Source: Barnesiella sp.
GTDB lineage: Bacteria > Bacteroidota > Bacteroidia > Bacteroidales > Muribaculaceae
Reading direction: 5' to 3'
Length of the DNA stretch: 64,000 nucleotides
Assembly: GCA_014801075.1 (NCBI GenBank)
Contig: JAAVEW010000023.1
Location: 1-64,000 of the forward strand
Shown: positions 36,121-46,802 of the stretch, piece after piece
Position numbering within the stretch: position 1 is the stretch's first letter
Layout of the letters: each line of letters begins with the position of its first letter
Made by a program: the position numbers and the translations under genes
The notes under the pieces: generated by a model
Told to the model about the DNA's origin: nothing
What the model saw: the letters and a program-made list of their open reading frames with translations, nothing else
The model's database searches: none

Positions 36121-36740
36121 TGGAACTCGCAATTTATAACATAAAAGGAGAAGATACCGGACGCAAGGCCGTCCTCAACGATGAGGTCTTCGCTATCGAC
36201 GCCAACGAGCATGCCGTATATCTCGATGTCAAGCAATACTTGGCCAACCAGCGTCAGGGTACCCACAAGTCAAAAGAGCGTAGCGAAGTATCGGGTTCAA
36301 CCCGCAAGCTTCACAAGCAGAAAGGTGGCGGCGGCAGCCGTATCGGTGATATCAACTCACCTGTATTGGTAGGTGGCGGCCGTGTATTCGGTCCCCGTCC
36401 CCGCGACTATCGCTTCAAGCTCAACAAGAAGGTAAAACAGCTCGCCCGCAAATCGGCTCTCACCCTTAAGGTTCAGGACAACCAGATAATCGTAGTTGAA
36501 AACTTCGCATTTGAGGCTCCGAAAACTAAAAATTTCATAAATTTAGCTAAAAATCTTAAAGTTGAGAATCAAAAAGTGTTGCTCGTTTCCGAAAGTGTAG
36601 ATAAAAACGTATCTTTGTCTGCTCGTAACGTGCCGGGAGCAAAGGTTATGCCTGCTTCTGACATCAACACTTACGCGATATTAAACAACAATGCCATAAT
36701 CCTCACCGAGAGTGGCCTTGAGGTCATTAACCAACTTTAA
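36120..36740 (+). CDS. rplD: 50S ribosomal protein L4
   Basis: A 206-residue protein lining the exit tunnel. The tunnel loop carries [16 protein letters not shown]. It shares one base with the rplC stop (TAATG), so translation is coupled. In E. coli L4 represses the S10 operon; no leader for that is evident here. Confidence 0.97.
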   Translation: MELAIYNIKGEDTGRKAVLNDEVFAIDANEHAVYLDVKQYLANQRQGTHKSKERSEVSGSTRKLHKQKGGGGSRIGDINSPVLVGGGRVFGPRPRDYRFKLNKKVKQLARKSALTLKVQDNQIIVVENFAFEAPKTKNFINLAKNLKVENQKVLLVSESVDKNVSLSARNVPGAKVMPASDINTYAILNNNAIILTESGLEVINQL

Positions 36741-36754
36741 AACAATCGCAGAAA

Positions 36755-37045
36755 ATGGACTTTCAGATTAAACCTATCGTAACTGAAAAAGCTACCGGTC
36801 TGACCGAGAAGCTTAACAAATACACTTTCCGCGTTTCGCCCGATGCCAACAAGTATCAGATCAAGAGCCTTGTTGAGAATCTTTACGGCGTGAAGGTGGT
36901 TGGTGTCAACACCATGGTTGTCCGTGGCAAGAACAAATCGCGTTATACAAAGAGCGGCCTGCTCCGCGGTAAGACTTCAGCCTACAAGAAGGCTATCGTT
37001 ACTCTCGCGGAAGGCGAAACCATTGACTTTTATAGCAACATTTAA
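36755..37045 (+). CDS. rplW: 50S ribosomal protein L23
   Basis: A 96-residue protein at the tunnel exit, a docking site for trigger factor and SRP. It starts MDFQIKPIVTEKATGLTEKL. 14 bp after rplD. Confidence 0.96.
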   Translation: MDFQIKPIVTEKATGLTEKLNKYTFRVSPDANKYQIKSLVENLYGVKVVGVNTMVVRGKNKSRYTKSGLLRGKTSAYKKAIVTLAEGETIDFYSNI

Positions 37046-37052
37046 ATAGAAA

Positions 37053-37880
37053 ATGGCAGTAAGAAAATTCAAGCCCACTACACCGGGGCAAAGACACAAA
37101 GTTATAGGCGTATTTAAAGGTACGATCACTGCTACCACGCCTGAGAAATCTCTTACAGTCGGTAGAAAAAGCACCGGCGGCCGCAATGCCGAAGGTCATC
37201 TCACCACCCGCTACCTTGGTGGTGGACACAAACGCAAATACCGCATGATAGACTTTAAGAGAACAAAAGACGGTGTACCCGCCGTAGTGAAGTCAATCGA
37301 GTACGATCCCAACCGTTCGGCCCGTATTGCACTTCTTTACTACGTTGACGGTGTGAAAACTTACATCATTGCACCCAACGGCTTAGAAGTTGGCGCAACA
37401 GTAGTCAGCGGCCCCGAGGCAGCTCCCGAGATCGGCAACGCCCTTCCCTTGAGCAAAATCCCCGTAGGTACGCTCATTCACAACATCGAGTTGCGCCCCG
37501 GTCAGGGAGCCTTCATGGCCCGCTCTGCCGGTACTTTCGCGCAATTGACTTCGAGAGAAGGCGACTACGCTATTATCAAATTACCTTCGGGCGAAACACG
37601 CAAAGTCCTCGCTGCCTGCAAAGCCACCATTGGTGTTGTAGGCAACTCAGAGCACTCACTCGAGCGCTCCGGTAAAGCAGGTCGTTCACGCTGGTTGGGA
37701 CGTCGTCCCCGCAACCGTGGCGTTGTTATGAACCCCGTTGACCACCCGATGGGTGGTGGTGAAGGCCGCGCTTCAGGTGGACACCCGCGTTCACGTAAGG
37801 GCCTTTACGCTAAGGGACTCAAGACACGTGCGCCGAAGAAACATTCTTCGAAGTATATTATTGAAAGAAGAAAAAAGTAA
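37053..37880 (+). CDS. rplB: 50S ribosomal protein L2
   Basis: A 275-residue core protein near the peptidyl transferase centre. The C-terminal [17 protein letters not shown] loop is intact. 7 bp after rplW. Confidence 0.98.
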   Translation: MAVRKFKPTTPGQRHKVIGVFKGTITATTPEKSLTVGRKSTGGRNAEGHLTTRYLGGGHKRKYRMIDFKRTKDGVPAVVKSIEYDPNRSARIALLYYVDGVKTYIIAPNGLEVGATVVSGPEAAPEIGNALPLSKIPVGTLIHNIELRPGQGAFMARSAGTFAQLTSREGDYAIIKLPSGETRKVLAACKATIGVVGNSEHSLERSGKAGRSRWLGRRPRNRGVVMNPVDHPMGGGEGRASGGHPRSRKGLYAKGLKTRAPKKHSSKYIIERRKK

Positions 37881-37899
37881 TCTGATTAATTAAGTAACT

Positions 37900-38169
37900 A
37901 TGAGTCGTTCATTAAAAAAAGGTCCCTTTATCAGTGTTAAGCTGGAAAAGAAAGTGACAGCAATGGAAGAGTCCGGCAAAAAGTCTGTAATCAAGACTTG
38001 GAGCCGTGCCTCTATGATTGCCCCCGAATTCGTGGGTCATACTTTCGCAGTGCACAATGGTAATAAATTTATTCCTGTTTACGTCACCGAGAACATGGTG
38101 GGTCACAAACTCGGAGAATTCGCTCCGACACGAACCTTCCGTGGTCACGCCGGCAACAAGAAGAAATAA
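37900..38169 (+). CDS. rpsS: 30S ribosomal protein S19
   Basis: An 89-residue 30S head protein starting [18 protein letters not shown], with the [16 protein letters not shown] region. Full length. Confidence 0.97.
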   Translation: MSRSLKKGPFISVKLEKKVTAMEESGKKSVIKTWSRASMIAPEFVGHTFAVHNGNKFIPVYVTENMVGHKLGEFAPTRTFRGHAGNKKK

Positions 38170-38217
38170 TCGGACCACTCAATAAATAATTTTTGATAAC
38201 AAAAGAAATTAAATACA

Positions 38218-38628
38218 ATGGGTGTAAGAAAAAGAAATTCAGCCGAAGCAATTAAGGAAGCCCGCAAGAGCCAGGCATTTGCTAAACTGACCAACATACC
38301 TTCGTCGCCCCGCAAGATGCGTCTTGTTGCCGACCTTGTACGTGGTAAAGAAGTATTCCGCGCGTTGGGTATCCTCAAATTCTCTAATAAAGAAGCTGCA
38401 GCCAAGCTTGAAAAACTTCTCCGTTCGGCAATCGCCAACTGGGAGGCTAAAAACGACCGCAAGGCTGAGAACGATGAGCTCTACATCAGCACTATCTTCG
38501 TGAACTGTGCTCCGATGTTGAAGCGTCTCCGCACAGCTCCTCAAGGACGCGGTTACCGCATCCGTAAACGTGCTAACCACGTTACATTGTTTGTAGACAC
38601 GATTGACAATAAAGTAAAAAAGGCATAA
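38218..38628 (+). CDS. rplV: 50S ribosomal protein L22
   Basis: A 136-residue tunnel protein. The tunnel beta-hairpin lies around [20 protein letters not shown]. 48 bp after rpsS. Confidence 0.96.
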   Translation: MGVRKRNSAEAIKEARKSQAFAKLTNIPSSPRKMRLVADLVRGKEVFRALGILKFSNKEAAAKLEKLLRSAIANWEAKNDRKAENDELYISTIFVNCAPMLKRLRTAPQGRGYRIRKRANHVTLFVDTIDNKVKKA

Positions 38629-38631
38629 GAA

Positions 38632-39366
38632 ATGGGACAGAAAGTAAATCCAATCAGCAATCGCTTGGGTGTCATCCGTGGCTGGGACTCTAACTGGTAC
38701 GGTGGCAAGAAATACGGAGATACTCTGCTGGAAGATTCAAAGCTCCGCAAATATCTCAATGTCCGCTTAGCCAAGTCAAGCGTTTCAAAAATCGTCATCG
38801 AACGTACACTTAAGCTTATAACTATCACAGTGTGCACTTCACGCCCCGGTCTGATTATCGGTAAGGGTGGTTCGGAAGTTGACAAACTCAAAGAAGAACT
38901 CAAGAAAATCACTGACAAGGATGTTCAGATCAACATCTTCGAAGTGAAACGCCCCGAGCTCGACGCTCAGATCGTAGCAAGCACTATCGCTCGCCAGATC
39001 GAAGGCAAGATCGCTTATCGTCGTGCTGTCAAGATGGCAGTAGCTTCGACAATGCGTGCAGGTGCCGAGGGTATCAAGGTGCAGGTATCAGGCCGTCTCA
39101 ACGGTGCTGAAATGGCCCGTTCAGAGATGTTCAAGGAAGGTCGTACTCCGCTCCACACACTCCGTGCCGACATCGACTACGCTCTCGTAGAAGCCCACAC
39201 CAAAGTAGGTGTTATCGGCGTTAAGGTATGGATTTGCCGTGGTGAAGTGTATGGCAAACGCGATCTCGCTCCCCAGTTCACCTCTACCGCTAAGGAAGGC
39301 CGCAGCAACCAGGGTGGTTCACGCGAACGCCGTGGCGGTTTCCGCAAGCCCAAAAACAACCGTTAA
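38632..39366 (+). CDS. rpsC: 30S ribosomal protein S3
   Basis: A 244-residue protein with an N-terminal KH domain ([18 protein letters not shown]) and a C-terminal domain at the mRNA entry. A basic Gly/Arg/Asn tail ends the protein. Confidence 0.97.
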   Translation: MGQKVNPISNRLGVIRGWDSNWYGGKKYGDTLLEDSKLRKYLNVRLAKSSVSKIVIERTLKLITITVCTSRPGLIIGKGGSEVDKLKEELKKITDKDVQINIFEVKRPELDAQIVASTIARQIEGKIAYRRAVKMAVASTMRAGAEGIKVQVSGRLNGAEMARSEMFKEGRTPLHTLRADIDYALVEAHTKVGVIGVKVWICRGEVYGKRDLAPQFTSTAKEGRSNQGGSRERRGGFRKPKNNR

Positions 39367-39389
39367 ACCATTAATTGAATCAAACAACA

Positions 39390-39821
39390 ATGTTACAACC
39401 TAAGAAAACCAAGTTTCGCAGACAACAGAAAGGTCGCATGAAGGGTGAAGCCCAGCGCGGCAATCAGTTGGCGTTCGGCTCTTTCGGTATCAAGACTTTG
39501 GAATCAAAATGGATTACCGGTCGACAGATAGAGGCTGCGCGTATCGCTGTGACTCGTTATATGCAACGTCAAGGACAAATCTGGATTCGTATATTCCCGG
39601 ACAAGCCTATCACCAAGAAGCCTGCCGAGGTGCGAATGGGTAAAGGTAAAGGTTCGCCCGAAGGTTTCGTGGCTCCCGTTACTCCCGGCCGTATGCTCAT
39701 CGAGGTAGAGGGTGTAAGCTTCGATATCGCAAAAGAAGCATTGCGCCTTGCCGCTCAGAAGCTTCCCGTGACTACTAAATTTGTCGTACGTCGCGACTAT
39801 GACCCAACTCAAAATGTGTAA
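39390..39821 (+). CDS. rplP: 50S ribosomal protein L16
   Basis: A 143-residue protein that helps shape the A site. The ATG at 39390 ([19 protein letters not shown]) matches the family; an in-frame ATG at 39375 adds five residues. It has the [20 protein letters not shown] segment. Confidence 0.97.
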   Translation: MLQPKKTKFRRQQKGRMKGEAQRGNQLAFGSFGIKTLESKWITGRQIEAARIAVTRYMQRQGQIWIRIFPDKPITKKPAEVRMGKGKGSPEGFVAPVTPGRMLIEVEGVSFDIAKEALRLAAQKLPVTTKFVVRRDYDPTQNV

Positions 39822-39828
39822 TTAAGCT

Positions 39829-40026
39829 ATGAAGAAAGAAGAGATAAAGGAAATGACCACTGCCGACCTCAAGGAGCGTCTGGCCCAGATGGAAAAGGAA
39901 TACCTTCAGATGAAGGCGAACCATGCTGTATCTCCGCTCGACAGCCCGGCACAGATTACACATGACAGAAAAATGATTGCACGCGTCAAGACCGAGTTGC
40001 GTCAGCGTGAGCTTAATAACAAATAA
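39829..40026 (+). CDS. rpmC: 50S ribosomal protein L29
   Basis: A 65-residue helical protein at the tunnel exit, starting [18 protein letters not shown]. 7 bp after rplP. Confidence 0.95.
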   Translation: MKKEEIKEMTTADLKERLAQMEKEYLQMKANHAVSPLDSPAQITHDRKMIARVKTELRQRELNNK

Positions 40027-40043
40027 TCCCCCAAAAAAGATAT

Positions 40044-40301
40044 ATGGAAACCAGAAATCTTAGAAAAGAGCGCATTGGGGTAGTATCGTCAAACAAGGGT
40101 GACAAGACTATCACCGTTACCATCAAATGGAAGGAAAAACATCCTATCTATGGTAAATTCGTGAACAAGTCGAAGAAATATCACGCTCATGACGAGAAGA
40201 ACGAATGCAACGTCGGCGATAAAGTACGCTTGATGGAGACCCGCCCCTTGAGCAAGACAAAGAGATGGAGATTAGTAGAAATAATCGAAAAAGTTAAATA
40301 A
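40044..40301 (+). CDS. rpsQ: 30S ribosomal protein S17
   Basis: An 85-residue OB-fold protein that binds 16S rRNA early. It has [19 protein letters not shown] and [11 protein letters not shown]. Its stop is 2 bp before rplN. Confidence 0.96.
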   Translation: METRNLRKERIGVVSSNKGDKTITVTIKWKEKHPIYGKFVNKSKKYHAHDEKNECNVGDKVRLMETRPLSKTKRWRLVEIIEKVK

Positions 40302-40303
40302 TC

Positions 40304-40669
40304 ATGATACAGACAGAATCACGTTTGACCGTAGCCGACAACAGCGGTGCGAAAGAGGCACTCTGTATCCACGTTTTGGGTGGAACAGGTCGTCGCTATG
40401 CATCGGTAGGCGATATCATCGTTGTATCCGTAAAGAGCGTCATACCTTCATCAGATGTTAAGAAGGGTACCGTATCAAAGGCTGTCGTAGTGCGCACCAA
40501 GAAAGAAGTGCGTCGCCCCGACGGCTCATACATCCGCTTCGATGACAACGCTTGTGTGCTGCTCAACAATGCCGGCGAACTCCGCGGCACTCGTATTTTC
40601 GGTCCGGTTGCCCGCGAGCTCCGTGCCACTAATATGAAAATCGTTTCACTTGCACCCGAGGTGCTTTAA
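40304..40669 (+). CDS. rplN: 50S ribosomal protein L14
   Basis: A 121-residue protein at the 30S/50S interface, starting [19 protein letters not shown]. Full length; RsfS would bind here. Confidence 0.97.
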   Translation: MIQTESRLTVADNSGAKEALCIHVLGGTGRRYASVGDIIVVSVKSVIPSSDVKKGTVSKAVVVRTKKEVRRPDGSYIRFDDNACVLLNNAGELRGTRIFGPVARELRATNMKIVSLAPEVL

Positions 40670-40684
40670 TCGTTAGTAAAACAA

Positions 40685-41005
40685 ATGAGCAAAGTAAATA
40701 TAAAGAAGGGCGACACCGTATATGTCCTCGCAGGTGAAGACCGTACCAAGACTGGCCGTGTTCTTTCAGTTGATGCTGCAAAGAACCGCGCCATCGTCGA
40801 GGGCGTGAACATGGTGACCAAGAGCACTAAGCCCAACGCCAAATATCCCCAGGGAGGTCTCATCAAGATGGAAGCTCCTATCAATATTTCAAATCTCAGC
40901 CTTATCGACCCCAAGTCAGGCAAGCCCACCCGCGTAGGCTTCAAGCTCAATGAGAAAGGCGAGAAAATACGTTATTCTAAAAAATCCGGAGAGGAGATTA
41001 AGTAA
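40685..41005 (+). CDS. rplX: 50S ribosomal protein L24
   Basis: A 106-residue assembly-initiator protein with a KOW motif near the start ([20 protein letters not shown]). It shares one base with the rplE start. Confidence 0.96.
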   Translation: MSKVNIKKGDTVYVLAGEDRTKTGRVLSVDAAKNRAIVEGVNMVTKSTKPNAKYPQGGLIKMEAPINISNLSLIDPKSGKPTRVGFKLNEKGEKIRYSKKSGEEIK

Positions 41006-41553
41006 TGAGTACTGCAACCCTTAAGAAAGATTATCAGGAACGCATCGTTCCTGCTCTTACCAAAGAGTTCAATTATACTACTGTAATGCAAGTGCCCCGC
41101 CTTGAGAAGATTGTAATCAATCAGGGTCTTGGCGAAGCCACTCAGGATAAGAAAATCATCGAGACTGCTATCAACGAGCTCACTGCCATCGCAGGTCAGA
41201 AAGCTGTTGCTACTCTCTCTCGCAAGGACATCGCCGGCTTCAAGGTACGTAAGAAAATGCCTATCGGCGTTCGCGTAACCCTCCGTCGTGAGAAAATGTA
41301 CGAATTCCTCGAACGTCTCGTGCGCGTGGCTCTTCCCCGTATCCGTGACTTCAAGGGTATCGACAGCAAGCTCGACGGCCGCGGTAACTACACCCTCGGT
41401 ATCAACGAGCAGATTATCTTCCCTGAGATCAACATCGACAACATTTCGAAATTGTTGGGTATGAACATCACTTTCGTGACCTCGGCCAACACCGACGAAG
41501 AAGGTTACGCACTGCTCAAACATTTCGGTTTACCTTTTAAAAACGCAAAATAA
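41005..41553 (+). CDS. rplE: 50S ribosomal protein L5
   Basis: A 182-residue protein that binds 5S rRNA and touches the P-site tRNA. It contains [16 protein letters not shown] and [16 protein letters not shown]. It is translationally coupled to rplX (TAATG). Confidence 0.97.
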   Translation: MSTATLKKDYQERIVPALTKEFNYTTVMQVPRLEKIVINQGLGEATQDKKIIETAINELTAIAGQKAVATLSRKDIAGFKVRKKMPIGVRVTLRREKMYEFLERLVRVALPRIRDFKGIDSKLDGRGNYTLGINEQIIFPEINIDNISKLLGMNITFVTSANTDEEGYALLKHFGLPFKNAK

Positions 41554-41559
41554 GCAGTT

Positions 41560-41829
41560 ATGGCAAAAGAATCAATGAAAGCCCGTGAGGTAAAGCGTGC
41601 GAAGCTCGTGGCTAAATATGCAGCCAAGAAAGCAGCTCTCAAGGCCGCCGGCGACTACGAAGCTCTTCAGCTTCTGCCCAAGAACGCATCGCGTGTGCGT
41701 ATGCACAACCGTTGCTCGATTACCGGTCGTCCCAAAGGCTACATCCGCCAGTTCGGTATCTCACGTATCCAGTTCCGCGAAATGGCCTCTGCCGGTCTTA
41801 TCCCCGGGGTCAAGAAGGCAAGCTGGTAA
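41560..41829 (+). CDS. rpsN: 30S ribosomal protein S14, zinc-free form
   Basis: An 89-residue S14 of the C-minus kind: the zinc-ribbon CxxC pairs are missing, and the length is that of the long form. It has [19 protein letters not shown]. 6 bp after rplE. Confidence 0.96.
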   Translation: MAKESMKAREVKRAKLVAKYAAKKAALKAAGDYEALQLLPKNASRVRMHNRCSITGRPKGYIRQFGISRIQFREMASAGLIPGVKKASW

Positions 41830-41880
41830 TTCCAGGCCTCAAAGCCACTTAATAATGCTTCAGATAGAAGTTAATTAAAT

Positions 41881-41902
41881 ATTGTTGGGAAAATCCCAAT
41901 CA
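41881..41902 (+). promoter_or_regulatory. Hairpin in the rpsN-rpsH spacer
   Basis: A stem of about ten pairs with one bulge (ATTG-TTGGGA / TCCCAATCAAT, loop AAA) ends 18 bp before the rpsH start. S8 represses the spc operon at an rRNA-like hairpin in E. coli, so an S8 site is possible but not shown. Confidence 0.45.
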
Positions 41903-41919
41903 ATTTAAACAACAATAAA

Positions 41920-42318
41920 ATGACAGATACAATAGCAGACTACTTAACAAGATTGAGGAATGCAATCAAGGCCAACCACCGCGTGGTGGAGGTGCCTGCC
42001 TCAAACTTGAAAAAAGAAATCACTAAGATTCTTTTTGAACAGGGCTATATCCTCAACTACAAATTTGTAGAGGGTGAAAATCCCCAGGGGACTATCAAGA
42101 TAGCTCTGAAATATGACCCGGTAGACCGTGTTAACGCTATCAAGGGACTCAAACGAGTTTCGCGTCCGGGTCTCCGTCAGTACACCGGCTACAAAGATAT
42201 GCCCCGTGTATTGAACGGACTTGGTATCGCCATCCTGTCGACTTCGCGCGGCGTGATGACTAATAAGAAAGCTGCCGAGATGCAGATCGGCGGTGAAGTA
42301 TTGTGTTACGTATATTAA
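41920..42318 (+). CDS. rpsH: 30S ribosomal protein S8
   Basis: A 132-residue protein that binds the central domain of 16S rRNA. It starts MTDTIADYLTRLRNAIKANH and ends with the STSRGVMTNKKA region. It follows a hairpin-bearing 90 bp spacer. Confidence 0.97.
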   Translation: MTDTIADYLTRLRNAIKANHRVVEVPASNLKKEITKILFEQGYILNYKFVEGENPQGTIKIALKYDPVDRVNAIKGLKRVSRPGLRQYTGYKDMPRVLNGLGIAILSTSRGVMTNKKAAEMQIGGEVLCYVY

Positions 42319-42322
42319 TCTT

Positions 42323-42330
42323 AAAGGAGG
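42323..42330 (+). promoter_or_regulatory. Canonical Shine-Dalgarno before rplF
   Basis: AAAGGAGG lies 8 nt before the rplF ATG, an ideal match to the 16S rRNA tail. Most other genes in this window have A/T-rich leaders without one. It also decides the rplF start at 42339. Confidence 0.85.
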
Positions 42331-42338
42331 AAATAATT

Positions 42339-42893
42339 ATGTCAAGAATTGGTAAAGCTCCCATTGAGATACCCGCAGGTGTCACAGTTAAGATTGATAA
42401 CAACGTAGTGACAGTAAAAGGGCCCAAGGGCGAATTGACTCAGACTGTCAACCCCGAGCTCGAAGTTAAGGTTGAAGACAACCATATCGTGGTAACTCGT
42501 CCCAGCGACGACCGCGAACACCGCGCTCAGCACGGTCTCTATCGCGCTCTTATCCACAACATGGTAGTTGGCGTTTCGACCGGTTATCGTAAAGAAATGG
42601 AATTGGTAGGTGTAGGTTACCGCGCTGCAGCCACCGGTCAGGTGCTCGAACTCTCGCTCGGTTTCTCTCACGCTATATATATCAAGCTTCCCGCAGAGGT
42701 GAAGGTAGAGGCCAAGACCGAACGTAACAAAAACCCGCTCATCATCCTCGAGAGCGATGACAAGCAGTTGCTCGGTCAGGTATGCGCCAAGATACGCTCA
42801 CTGCGTAAGCCCGAACCTTACAAGGGTAAAGGTATCAAGTTTGTCGGCGAGGTAATCCGCCGCAAGTCAGGTAAATCGGCAGGTGCCAAATAA
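42339..42893 (+). CDS. rplF: 50S ribosomal protein L6
   Basis: A 184-residue protein near the factor-binding site, made of two similar alpha/beta domains, starting [20 protein letters not shown]. The near-C-terminal [20 protein letters not shown] is conserved. The start is set by the strong Shine-Dalgarno; an ORF start at 42303 overlaps rpsH and is rejected. Confidence 0.97.
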   Translation: MSRIGKAPIEIPAGVTVKIDNNVVTVKGPKGELTQTVNPELEVKVEDNHIVVTRPSDDREHRAQHGLYRALIHNMVVGVSTGYRKEMELVGVGYRAAATGQVLELSLGFSHAIYIKLPAEVKVEAKTERNKNPLIILESDDKQLLGQVCAKIRSLRKPEPYKGKGIKFVGEVIRRKSGKSAGAK

Positions 42894-42910
42894 TAAAAAC
42901 AGACAGAATC

Positions 42911-43252
42911 ATGGTATCTAAGATAGAAAGAAGAAATAAAATCAAAACACGTATCCGCGGTAAAATTTCGGGCACTGCAGCTCGTCCCCGCATGACCGTG
43001 TTCCGTAGCAATAAACAAATCTACGTTCAGCTCATCGATGACTTGGCCGGCACTACTCTTGCCGCCACTTCATCGAAGGGTATCGAAGAGGGAACAAAGA
43101 GCGAAATCGCTGCCAAAGTGGGTAAAGCTATCGCTGAGAAAGCTCTCGCCCAGGGTATCACCGAGGTCGTTTTCGACCGTAACGGTTACTTGTTCCACGG
43201 ACGTGTAAAATCATTAGCTGACGCTGCTCGCGAAGGCGGACTTAAATTTTAA
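42911..43252 (+). CDS. rplR: 50S ribosomal protein L18
   Basis: A 113-residue 5S rRNA-binding protein with [19 protein letters not shown] and [19 protein letters not shown]. Its stop is 5 bp before rpsE. Confidence 0.97.
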   Translation: MVSKIERRNKIKTRIRGKISGTAARPRMTVFRSNKQIYVQLIDDLAGTTLAATSSKGIEEGTKSEIAAKVGKAIAEKALAQGITEVVFDRNGYLFHGRVKSLADAAREGGLKF

Positions 43253-43257
43253 CAATC

Positions 43258-43776
43258 ATGGCAAAGAGAAATAACCGCGTAAAATCAACCAACGATATTG
43301 ATTTGAAAGATCGCCTCGTAGCGATTAATCGTGTTACTAAAGTAACAAAGGGTGGTCGTACGTTCACCTTTGCCGCGATTGTGGTAGTAGGTAACGAGAA
43401 CGGCATCGTAGGCTGGGGCCTCGGCAAAGCTAACGAGGTAACCGCCGCTATCGCCAAGGGTGTTGAAGCTGCAAAGAAGAACCTCATCAAGGTTCCCGTG
43501 CACAAAGGCACCATTCCTCACGAACAGGTGGCCAAATTCGGTGGCTCACGCATCATCCTCAAGCCTGCATCGCACGGTACCGGTGTTAAAGCCGGTGGTG
43601 CAATGCGCGCCGTGCTTGAGAGCGTAGGTATCACTGACGTCCTCGCAAAGTCTAAGGGCTCTTCCAACCCCCACAACCTTGTGAAGGCTACCATCGCCGC
43701 CCTCGACGAGTTGAGAAGCCCTGCTACGGTAGCTCAGAACCGTGGTATATCAGTTGAACAGGTATTCAAAGGATAA
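43258..43776 (+). CDS. rpsE: 30S ribosomal protein S5
   Basis: A 172-residue protein at the mRNA entry and decoding region. It has [18 protein letters not shown] and the [20 protein letters not shown] region. Full length. Confidence 0.97.
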   Translation: MAKRNNRVKSTNDIDLKDRLVAINRVTKVTKGGRTFTFAAIVVVGNENGIVGWGLGKANEVTAAIAKGVEAAKKNLIKVPVHKGTIPHEQVAKFGGSRIILKPASHGTGVKAGGAMRAVLESVGITDVLAKSKGSSNPHNLVKATIAALDELRSPATVAQNRGISVEQVFKG

Positions 43777-43781
43777 TAACA

Positions 43782-43961
43782 ATGGCACAGATTAAAATCA
43801 AACAGATAAAGAGCCGCATCAACTGCCCTGCAGTGCAGAAGCGCACCCTTGATGCTCTCGGCTTGAAGAAGATGAACCACACCGTGGTCAAAGAGGCTAC
43901 TCCCGAAATCCTCGGTATGGTCAACAAAGTGCATCACTTAGTAGAAGTAACCAACGCCTAA
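43782..43961 (+). CDS. rpmD: 50S ribosomal protein L30
   Basis: A 59-residue protein read directly from the sequence, starting MAQIKIKQIKSRINCP and containing QKRTLDALGLKKMNHTV, the family core. It lies 5 bp after rpsE and 13 bp before rplO, its normal place in the spc cluster. Confidence 0.95.
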   Translation: MAQIKIKQIKSRINCPAVQKRTLDALGLKKMNHTVVKEATPEILGMVNKVHHLVEVTNA

Positions 43962-43974
43962 AATATTTTGAACT

Positions 43975-44421
43975 ATGGATTTAAGTAATTTACAGCCGGC
44001 CGTTGGGTCAACCAAACAGGGAAAAAGAATCGGACGTGGACAAGGCTCAGGCCGTGGCGGTACATCAACCCGCGGTCACAAAGGTGCTAAATCTCGTTCG
44101 GGTTACAGCCGTAAAATTGGCTTCGAGGGTGGTCAGATGCCCTTGCAGCGTCGTCTCCCCAAATATGGTTTCAAGAATATCAACCGTGTATCATACAAAG
44201 CTATCAATCTTGATGTTCTCGAGGCAATGGCTGCAGCAGCCAATCTCGAAACAATCACTGTTGCTGACCTGATCAAAGCAGGCTTCATCAACAAGAAAGC
44301 ATTGGTAAAAATTCTTGGTAACGGTAAGCTCACCCACAAACTGACCGTAGAGGCCAACGCATTCTCTGCATCGGCTGAGAAGGCAATTGTGGAAGCAGGT
44401 GGAACCGTTGTTAAATTATAA
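43975..44421 (+). CDS. rplO: 50S ribosomal protein L15
   Basis: A 148-residue assembly protein, starting MDLSNLQPAVGSTKQGKRIG and with the Gly/Arg-rich GRGQGSGRGGTSTRGHKGAK segment. 5 bp before secY. Confidence 0.97.
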   Translation: MDLSNLQPAVGSTKQGKRIGRGQGSGRGGTSTRGHKGAKSRSGYSRKIGFEGGQMPLQRRLPKYGFKNINRVSYKAINLDVLEAMAAAANLETITVADLIKAGFINKKALVKILGNGKLTHKLTVEANAFSASAEKAIVEAGGTVVKL

Positions 44422-44426
44422 TTATA

Positions 44427-45752
44427 ATGAGATTTATTCAGACCATAAAAAACATCTGGACGATTGAAGAGCTGCGCAAGCGCCTTACGGTGACTTTCCT
44501 CCTCGTCGTTGTCTACCGCCTCGGCTGTTACGTGGCCCTGCCGGGTATCAACCCGCATGACCTCGAACGGTTGCAGTCGCAGACTTCGGGAGGCTTGATG
44601 CAGCTCCTCGATATGTTCTCGGGAGGTGCGTTCTCGCAGGCCTCAATCTTTGCACTGGGTATCATGCCCTACATCACCGCATCGATTGTGATCCAACTCC
44701 TGGGCATGGTATTGCCTTCGTTCCAGAAAATGCAGCGCGAGGGCGAAAGCGGTCGCCAGAAGTTGAACCAGTACACCCGTTACCTCACAGTGCTTATTCT
44801 GCTTGTGCAGGGCCCGGCCTATCTGCTCAACCTCCAGCACACCGTCGGTCTTACGCTGACTACAATGAATGTGCTCTTCCTGACGGTAGTGCTCGCAGCC
44901 GGCTCCATGTTTATCATGTGGCTCGGCGAGAGAATCACTGACCGCGGTATCGGCAACGGTATCTCGTTCATCATTCTCGTGGGTATTATCGCGCGTCTTC
45001 CCCAGGCATTGTTCTATGAATTTATCAGTCGTATGCCCGGAGCTCAGGGTTCGCAGGGCGGTCTGATTATGTTCATCATTGAGGTAATCCTTCTTTTTGC
45101 AGTTACTATCTGCGCAGTGCTTCTCGTGCAGGGAACCCGCAAGGTGCCCGTGCAGTATGCAAAGCGCATCGTAGGCAACAAGCAGTATGGAGGTGCCCGC
45201 CAGTACATACCTTTGAAGGTAAATGCTGCCGGTGTGATGCCTATTATCTTTGCTCAGGCTATCATGTTCATTCCGTTGACATTGGCAGGCTTCGGCTCCA
45301 ACTCAGGAGGCTTCTTTGCCGCTTTCACCAATATCAATGGCTTCTGGTATAACCTCGTTTATTTTATCCTCATCGTAGCGTTCACCTACTTCTATACCGC
45401 CATCACAGTGCGTCCCACTCAGATGGCTGAGGATATGAAGCGCAACAACGGTTTCATTCCCGGTGTAAAACCCGGTAAGAAAACCGCCGAGTATCTCGAT
45501 GCAATCATGTCGAGAATAACCCTCCCCGGATCATTGTTCCTCGGTGTCGTGGCTATTCTCCCCGCGTTTGCCCGTTCGCTCGGCATCTCTCAGAACTTCG
45601 CACAGTTCTTCGGAGGCACTTCATTGCTCATCATGGTAGGTGTCGTTCTCGACACACTCCAGCAGATTGAGTCGCACCTGATGATGCATCACTACGACGG
45701 TCTGATGAAAGAGGGTAAGATTAAAGGGCGTACTACCGGTAGCGCTTATTAA
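44427..45752 (+). CDS. secY: Protein translocase subunit SecY
   Basis: A 441-residue, ten-helix channel protein of the Sec translocon. It has the plug region after helix 1 (RLQSQTSGGLMQLLDMFSGG) and the signature GIMPYITASI. Later GIGNGISFII and the C-terminal cytoplasmic loops are intact. It lies at its usual place after rplO. secE and secG are not in the window. Confidence 0.97.
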   Translation: MRFIQTIKNIWTIEELRKRLTVTFLLVVVYRLGCYVALPGINPHDLERLQSQTSGGLMQLLDMFSGGAFSQASIFALGIMPYITASIVIQLLGMVLPSFQKMQREGESGRQKLNQYTRYLTVLILLVQGPAYLLNLQHTVGLTLTTMNVLFLTVVLAAGSMFIMWLGERITDRGIGNGISFIILVGIIARLPQALFYEFISRMPGAQGSQGGLIMFIIEVILLFAVTICAVLLVQGTRKVPVQYAKRIVGNKQYGGARQYIPLKVNAAGVMPIIFAQAIMFIPLTLAGFGSNSGGFFAAFTNINGFWYNLVYFILIVAFTYFYTAITVRPTQMAEDMKRNNGFIPGVKPGKKTAEYLDAIMSRITLPGSLFLGVVAILPAFARSLGISQNFAQFFGGTSLLIMVGVVLDTLQQIESHLMMHHYDGLMKEGKIKGRTTGSAY

Positions 45753-45774
45753 ACGTACCTTAAGTTAACTGAAG

Positions 45775-46557
45775 ATGATTTATCTTAAGACACCGGAAGA
45801 GATAGAGCAGATGCGCAAGGCATGTGACCTTGTCAGCCGCACGCTTGGCGAATTGTCCAAGTGGATATCTCCGGGTGTTACTACTCACAAGCTCGACACC
45901 ATTGCCAGGGAGTTCATCCTTGACAATGGCGGTCGACCTGCTTGTCTCGGATATCAGGGTTTTCCGGGAACATTGTGTATCGAAGTCAACGAGACTGTAG
46001 TGCACGGCTTCCCTTCAACCTATACCCTCCGCGAGGGTGATATTCTCGGTATTGACACAGTAGTCGAACTCGACGGATACAACGGTGACATGTGCTACAC
46101 CTTCCCCGTGGGCGAAATCTCGCCCGAGAAGATGGCATTGTGCCGCACGACCAAGGAATCGCTCTACGTCGGCATCGAGGCATGCGTGCCCGGCAAGCGT
46201 ATAGGCGATATTTCCAACGCCGTGCAGACATACTGCGAAAAGCGCGGTTACAGTATCGTGCGCGAGATGTGCGGCCACGGTATCGGCAAGCGTATGCACG
46301 AGGATCCCGAAATACCCAACTACGGACGCCGCGGCATAGGCCCGATTATCAAGGACGGAATGTGTCTGTGCATAGAACCGATGGTCAACATGGGCAGCCG
46401 CAATATAGTCATCGAGCGTGACGGCTGGACCTGCCGCACCCGCGACCGTCAGCCCTCGGCCCATTACGAGCACACGCTCGCGATAGTCGACGGCCACACA
46501 GAGATACTTACCACATTCGATTACGTCGAAGAAGTGTTGCAGGATAAATTCATTTAA
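45775..46557 (+). CDS. map: Methionine aminopeptidase
   Basis: A 260-residue enzyme that removes N-terminal Met. Metal ligands are visible in [13 protein letters not shown] (two Asp), [16 protein letters not shown] (His) and the later CIEPM and HYEHT segments (Glu). Type I, no N-terminal zinc finger. Between secY and infA, its normal place. Confidence 0.96.
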   Translation: MIYLKTPEEIEQMRKACDLVSRTLGELSKWISPGVTTHKLDTIAREFILDNGGRPACLGYQGFPGTLCIEVNETVVHGFPSTYTLREGDILGIDTVVELDGYNGDMCYTFPVGEISPEKMALCRTTKESLYVGIEACVPGKRIGDISNAVQTYCEKRGYSIVREMCGHGIGKRMHEDPEIPNYGRRGIGPIIKDGMCLCIEPMVNMGSRNIVIERDGWTCRTRDRQPSAHYEHTLAIVDGHTEILTTFDYVEEVLQDKFI

Positions 46558-46565
46558 TCATTTAT

Positions 46566-46784
46566 ATGGCAAAACAATCAGCAATAGAACAGGACGGCAT
46601 TATTGTCGAGTCATTATCCAACGCGATGTTCCGCGTGGAGCTTGAGAACGGACATCAGATCACCGCTCACATCTCGGGAAAAATGCGTATGCATTACATC
46701 AAGATACTTCCCGGCGACAAAGTGAGAGTGGAAATGTCGCCTTACGACCTTTCAAAGGGCCGCATTGCATTCAGATACAAATAA
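46566..46784 (+). CDS. infA: Translation initiation factor IF-1
   Basis: A 72-residue OB-fold factor that binds the A site during initiation. It has [20 protein letters not shown] and [14 protein letters not shown]. 8 bp after map. Confidence 0.97.
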   Translation: MAKQSAIEQDGIIVESLSNAMFRVELENGHQITAHISGKMRMHYIKILPGDKVRVEMSPYDLSKGRIAFRYK

Positions 46785-46802
46785 TAAAAAAACGACAAAA
46801 AT

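Noticed and set aside
42303..42338. Upstream start for rplF
   Set aside because: It overlaps rpsH and lies before the strong Shine-Dalgarno; 42339 gives the family N terminus.
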